NCBI GenBank assembly: GCA_947034885.2
Contig: OX344752.2
Coordinates: forward strand, 2,666,001 to 2,730,000
Length of the DNA: 64,000 nucleotides
Source: Thuidium tamariscinum
Taxonomy: Eukaryota > Streptophyta > Bryopsida > Hypnales > Thuidiaceae
Direction: 5' to 3'
Both the position numbers and the translations under genes were made by a program. Below the pieces are notes generated by a model that worked only from the letters and a program-made list of their open reading frames with translations, did not search any database and was not told where the DNA came from. Numbering within the stretch: position 1 is the stretch's first letter; the number at the start of each line of letters is the position of its first letter. Shown here in pieces: positions 59,632-64,000 of this stretch.

Positions 59632-60640
59632 AAGGTAGGCTCCCAAAACCATCACTTTTGCTACTATTAGACTAGTCAAATTTTCATATTTTCTTGTTGG
59701 AAAATAAAATTAGGTTTCAATGCACAAAAGAACACATCATTTAGATATTGTATGCAAAAGTTATGAAAGTATAGTCAGGCAGGTTCTGTAGACCACAATT
59801 TTTAATGAATTTTCTTGAAACTTTCTCATAATATAGTAAAATTGATTAGCTTTGTGGGAATATAGTTTTTATTTCAATTGGTGCCCGAGAGCAAAAGTTA
59901 TACCACAAAAAGCGGGGATTTTAATTTGGTGAGCAGAAAAATAAATCCACAAAAACTTGAAATTAAAATTTTTAATTCCATTTGGATTAGTTATGTGAAT
60001 GTTATGAACAATCTTGTTTTGGGGCAATTTTTGAAAAAATAACTTATAGGATTCATTTCTGAATGCAATTTTGACAATTTTTCAAAAAAAATTACTTGAT
60101 AAGGTTATATTTTCTTGCTAAAACAATCTCAACATTGGAATTATTGTGTTTCAATTCCATCTTAGAGCTATTAACAATTTAATTTTTCTTTCAATCTTGG
60201 ACCTACCTCTACTTAATAATTTTTTAAGGAATGAAAATCAAGCATTTTTTTTTGAAATTTTTTTCCTAGACTTTCAAATCAATTCTTAAACACAAATTTT
60301 TTTTAATTCAAAGTCCTCAGTGTAAAAAAATTCAACAAATGGCAATCAAAGTCATATGAAATTGCAGGACAGTTTTTAAAAAAACTATGTTTTTGAACTT
60401 TGAATGCTCATATCTTCCAATCTACACGGTCAAACTTCATGAAATTTTTACGACATGATCTCACACAAACAAAGTAGAAGATCCTATAGTTAGATTCTAT
60501 TAAAAAACACTTTTTGAACGCCCTTTCTTGCAATGACCCAACAATTTCCTCCACATATTAAGCACATAATTGATTTTAGTGATGTACACAGTATGAAGAT
60601 GGTGGTTTAAGATCAATGGCACATTTGGAGGGGCCTACTT
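59632..60640 (-). mobile_element. TA-flanked AGGTAGG MITE, copy 5, interrupted by about 750 bp of another repeat
   Basis: Left end AGGTAGGCTCCCAAAACC after TA (59630-59631) with one extra A; right end TTTGGAGGGGCCTACTT before TA (60641-60642). From 59632 to about 59785 and from about 60548 to 60640 the order follows inverted copy 3 (CAATGCAC.AAAGAACA, TATGCAAAAGTTAT, then ATTGATTTTAG, GTACACAGT). Between them, about 59790-60540 matches the interior of the TTAA element at 9133-10059. Confidence 0.7.
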
Positions 60641-60642
60641 TA

Positions 60643-61719
60643 GTAGCTATAATTAATGGTGTAGATAATGGTGACGGAGTGATTAGTAATTGCATTAGGA
60701 ATTTTGACCTTATCAATGTAAATTTATCATAGAAAGTGATTTTGTTTAGGGCATTATATTGTGGGCCTCATTCTCATGTTAGAAATTATTTTGGTCGCTT
60801 TAGTAAGATGACCATTATGGATACACTTCTTTTTTATATGGAAATAGTCTAAACACTCTATGGACCCAATTGGGTACAATAGTTCAAAAATTTGTAACAA
60901 ATTCATTCTTCATAAAAAGAATTCAATTCAATTGCTTCCTCTATTTCATACATTTGTCTTTATTTGTATTTTTTAATTTTAATTTTCAACAATGCAACTA
61001 GGGCAAATCAATCTTTTTGCTTGTCATAGGTTGGCTTACCTTACTTATTGTCACCTTTAAGTCACTTTACATACCTCTAGAATGTTCTAATTCAAGTACA
61101 ATCAGGTATAGTAAGCTTACAAACTTCTGTATTTCACTAGTAAGTTCATCAACTTTAGGAAGCTCTAGAATGCTCAAAAATGAACTGATTTTGAAACCGT
61201 AAATTCTATTGGAATTGCATAGAAGAGTACTTCATCATTATTTTTGCAAGAATCTCAAAAAAAAATTTACAATTTTTTCTATACAGATTTCAATGTTGAG
61301 GTAACAATGTCCAAATGTTGTAAAATAGATATCTTTTCATTATGATTAGATTTTTATATTTTTCCTTCTTGTGGTACCTAATTTCATACATTTGAGTATG
61401 ATGGTATAATTACTTCAATAAAATCTAGTTAAAATATAGAGATATCTATTTTGCAAAGTTTGGTCATATGACGCCTCATTGAGCCCTTACTAAGAGCTTA
61501 TATTTTTGTTACTTAATGGGGTGTTTTTTAATTTGAAAGATATGCATATGGATGTTCCCTACATATCTATACAATCAAATTAAAAAATTCATCACCAATT
61601 GTTTGCAATAAAATACTATGTAAAACCATGAAAATTGACTTAAAAAATTCACTAAAAATGAAATTTTGGTTTTTTGAAATTGAAATTTGGTATGCTTCAT
61701 TGGATTGGGTAAGAATTGA
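60643..61719. other. AT-rich spacer, no gene recognised
   Basis: Chance open frames only. The last three bases, TGA at 61717-61719, are the presumed target duplication of the adjacent CACTA element. Confidence 0.45.
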
Positions 61720-64000
61720 CACTACAAGGAAACTGTGTCCTTTGTGACAAGTATTTGATAGAACTCTGTCGAAATCAACAAAGGAGCATTTCAAATTGGG
61801 GGTTCCTGTAGGTTCGGTTACTGTGACCTGTTTCTGTCAATTTCTAGTCAATGCAGTGAAAGTGATTGGAACTAGAAGCCAACGTGGCTACCGAATGAAA
61901 CTGGAGAGCTCATATATCTCTTTTCATTCATCCAGCACTCCATACCATCCTGCCCGTGACCCACTGGCACTATTATTTGAACAATTTCACCAAAGTTTCC
62001 TTATGCATCAAGGATAATTGTAAATTACTCATTCCTACATGCACATCGTCCACAATGCATATCTGGACGCACGAAGCTCACGGCTATTGCACCGAAACTT
62101 AAATTCAATTTAAATAAATAAGACAAGGCATGCCAAACAGTAGGATTTTTTTCATCACACTCTCTCAGCTAATTCAAATCCCTCCAAAGGCTGATTAAGC
62201 TCCTCTTAATGCATGTTCCTGAATCTGCTTAGCATTTACTACACAATGGCGTAAAACTTGCACAAAGTGCACACAAGTAAGCCATTTGCCAAAATTACAG
62301 ATGACCATGCTTCATCGTTATCCTGATCATTAAAACTGATGTATCCTTCCTAGTGCACAGCATGAACCCATTACACATGATAATGAATTCTACAATATCT
62401 ACCTCCATTGTATTACTGAAAAGACAGCCTACGAATTCCTTTTTGCAGAAACGCTTTACCCGTGAATGGGTTCCTCCCTTTATTCTAATCACAACAGCTG
62501 TCACTAGCTACATCCTTCAATTTTGGTCCGCCCACCTCACTACTAAATTACAGACATGGTAAAACACTATTCTACTTGATCGAATTCATGCAACAGGACT
62601 CCATGATGCCCACAGAACCCCCTGGTCTCCCCCAATGAACCCGACTTCTTCAAATGAAAACTGCTGCAAGCATGCATCTCACGTTGGAACTCAATATCTT
62701 CGACCCTGCACAGATACACGTACAACTTCACTGGGTGCTGCTCTAATATTGTCCTCCATCTAGATTCAATGAAACAAACCCATGCTATACAGAAGCACTT
62801 GTGGCCACCTACAAAATATTTTGACACCCTTCGACCATCCTCTTACTTTCAATCAGATGCCCACTTATAGATAAGTGCACAGTCGCTGCCATGCTATGAG
62901 AATGGAAAAAACCCTGGACACGGCATAAGTCAAAACGACGACCAAAAAAACGCCAATAGAACTGACAGTCAATCTACTTTTACGGTACACAATCCTCTGG
63001 TACTAATTACAAAAGAAATTCATACCTGCAAACAATGCGTCGTTGCTCCCAACAGTTCACCACGTTCTCCAACTCTAAAACTTCACTGATTTTATCCATA
63101 TAAAGACGATTCAAAGGTAAATCTACTGATCCATTTCATTGAAACAAGCACTTCTGACTTACCTAAACACTACTGCTGCTCATAGAATCTGAAGACGACG
63201 TTGACCTCCTGAAGTTGCTGCTACCGTTTCCTTCATCCTCACTAACGCTTAGATTTGGCACTCCATTCACACGGCGGCGATTCATTTCTCTGGCTCCATC
63301 CTCATCAGCTTCTCGATTTCGTCTTCGACGTCCACCTCCGACATCTAAATTTTGTTCGTACATTGCCTCCACTTCCTCCCTATCATCTTCATGAGGACTT
63401 CCACTTCCCCCTCTAGAATCATCCGCATTCCCTGGTACTGGGATTGTATCCCGTGGGTCCCTTCCACGGCGACCACGTCCCCGACGATGCATCCTCCGAC
63501 CATTTCCACCGTCGATACACCTACCTATACCACGGGTTCGACCTTGTCCTCTGCCACCCATTCCTTGTTGCCTTCTTTGTACTAGAACCTCCTGAAATAC
63601 CACTTGCTGACCTGTTTCAACTGCTGGAGTTGCCTCCTCTCCTACTTCTCTCTCAGGACGTAGTCCTTCAAAAATCTCATCATCACCCATGTCGAACATT
63701 TCGGGCTCGCTTTCTTCCTCATTGTCTGGTAAGACACGTCTACCCCTAACCTCCTTCCTAAGAACAACTTTCCAGCCTGGAGACTCCCGTGCGTCACAAT
63801 AAAAAACCTGCTCACATTGCTTCGGGAATACAAAGCTGTCACGACAAACAGTCCCGGGCCTCCTCTCATAATTTGCCAATGTGAATCCCCATTTGTCTTT
63901 TTTAATTGTAGCATTCTCCCCTACATAATTGGCCTTCACGAAGTCACAAACCATTACTACAACACAATGACGTCTGTAGTTCAGTTCTAGGATTTCTTCT
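61720..64000 (-). mobile_element. CACTA (En/Spm) transposon, 3' portion, continuing past the window
   Basis: Begins CACTACAAGGAAACTGTGTC at 61720, a canonical CACTA terminal sequence, with short motifs such as TCCTTTGTGACAAG and GAAATCAACAAAGGAGC repeated or inverted just inside (subterminal region). The minus-strand transposase tail at 63163 onward lies inside. The other terminus is outside the window, so length and intactness are unknown. The 1.4 kb between the terminus and transposase stop has small minus frames (for example 62567-62827) that could be pieces of a second element gene. Confidence 0.8.
63163..63999 (-). CDS. CACTA transposase C-terminal part with DUF4216 domain (5' end outside window)
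   Basis: The frame stays open to the window edge and reads ELNYRRHCVVVMVCDFVKAN, then KKDKWGFTLANYERR, SFVFPKQCEQVFYCDARE and GWKVVLRKEVRG. This is the DUF4216 block found at the C-terminus of plant Tnp2-type CACTA transposases (family knowledge). It is followed by an acidic stretch (NEEESEPEMFDMGDDE), a Gly/Arg-rich region (GGRGQGRTRG, RRGRGRRGRD) and a Ser-rich end, with TAG/TAA-type stop at 63163. About 279 residues are visible. An ATG at 63954 is internal, because homologous sequence continues upstream of it. No frameshift in the visible part; the catalytic domain cannot be judged from here. Confidence 0.82.
   Translation of the reverse strand, partial: EEILELNYRRHCVVVMVCDFVKANYVGENATIKKDKWGFTLANYERRPGTVCRDSFVFPKQCEQVFYCDARESPGWKVVLRKEVRGRRVLPDNEEESEPEMFDMGDDEIFEGLRPEREVGEEATPAVETGQQVVFQEVLVQRRQQGMGGRGQGRTRGIGRCIDGGNGRRMHRRGRGRRGRDPRDTIPVPGNADDSRGGSGSPHEDDREEVEAMYEQNLDVGGGRRRRNREADEDGAREMNRRRVNGVPNLSVSEDEGNGSSNFRRSTSSSDSMSSSSV

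Noticed and set aside
1-64000. CRISPR arrays, bacterial operons, organellar DNA
   Set aside because: No regularly spaced direct repeats with unique spacers; spliced genes and plant transposons show nuclear plant DNA.
1-64000. tRNA and rRNA genes
   Set aside because: I saw no tRNA B-box/cloverleaf or rRNA sequence by eye; a covariance-model scan would be needed to exclude one.
1-64000. LTR retrotransposons
   Set aside because: No long direct repeats with TG...CA ends, primer-binding site, or gag/pol frames were seen, although such elements are common in plant deserts.

Overview
The window is nuclear DNA of a land plant. It carries spliced protein genes with GT-AG introns, plant-specific families (alpha-expansin, GT43 wall glycosyltransferase, GPI-anchored EGF-like protein), a plastid-targeted precursor, TTTAGGG-type telomere-like words and typical plant DNA transposons (Stowaway, Tourist/Harbinger, MULE-like, CACTA). 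I cannot name the species. The protein divergence and long GC-rich leaders lean weakly toward a non-flowering plant.

Layout. (1) 1-2753: 3' part of a D-2-hydroxyglutarate dehydrogenase gene, + strand. (2) About 2.8-27.8 kb: AT-rich gene desert built largely of short non-autonomous DNA elements, with no gene I can support. (3) 27.9-33.4 kb: gene for a disordered plant protein of unknown function, + strand. (4) 33.4-36 kb: more elements. (5) 36.0-39.6 kb: GC-rich leader-like segment, then an alpha-expansin gene (+). (6) 40.9-44.7 kb: GT43 xylan glycosyltransferase gene (-), with tandem repeats in its leader and first intron. (7) 45.8-47.1 kb: plastid-targeted unknown protein (+), divergent from GT43. 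(8) 48.2-51.5 kb: METTL21-type protein methyltransferase gene (-), 8 exons, with a predicted U12-type AT-AC intron and a predicted GC-AG intron. (9) 51.7-52.3 kb: two inverted copies of a TA-flanked MITE. (10) 54.0-56.7 kb: secreted, GPI-anchored EGF-like protein (-). (11) 57.8-61.7 kb: nested small elements. (12) 61.7-64.0 kb: one end of a CACTA element with the DUF4216 tail of its transposase (-), running off the window.

The genes are not a pathway. Expansin and GT43 both concern cell walls, but they are separate transcription units and I infer no joint regulation. The most notable features are the repeat landscape and the introns. One TA-flanked family has AGGTAGGTACACCC ends and five copies here, one of them disrupted by another repeat. 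A TTAA-flanked family with CCCCTAAAGGA ends resembles piggyBac-type non-autonomous elements. Exon boundaries were worked out by hand from splice sites, reading-frame closure and remembered family conservation. Family names are from recognition, not from a search.
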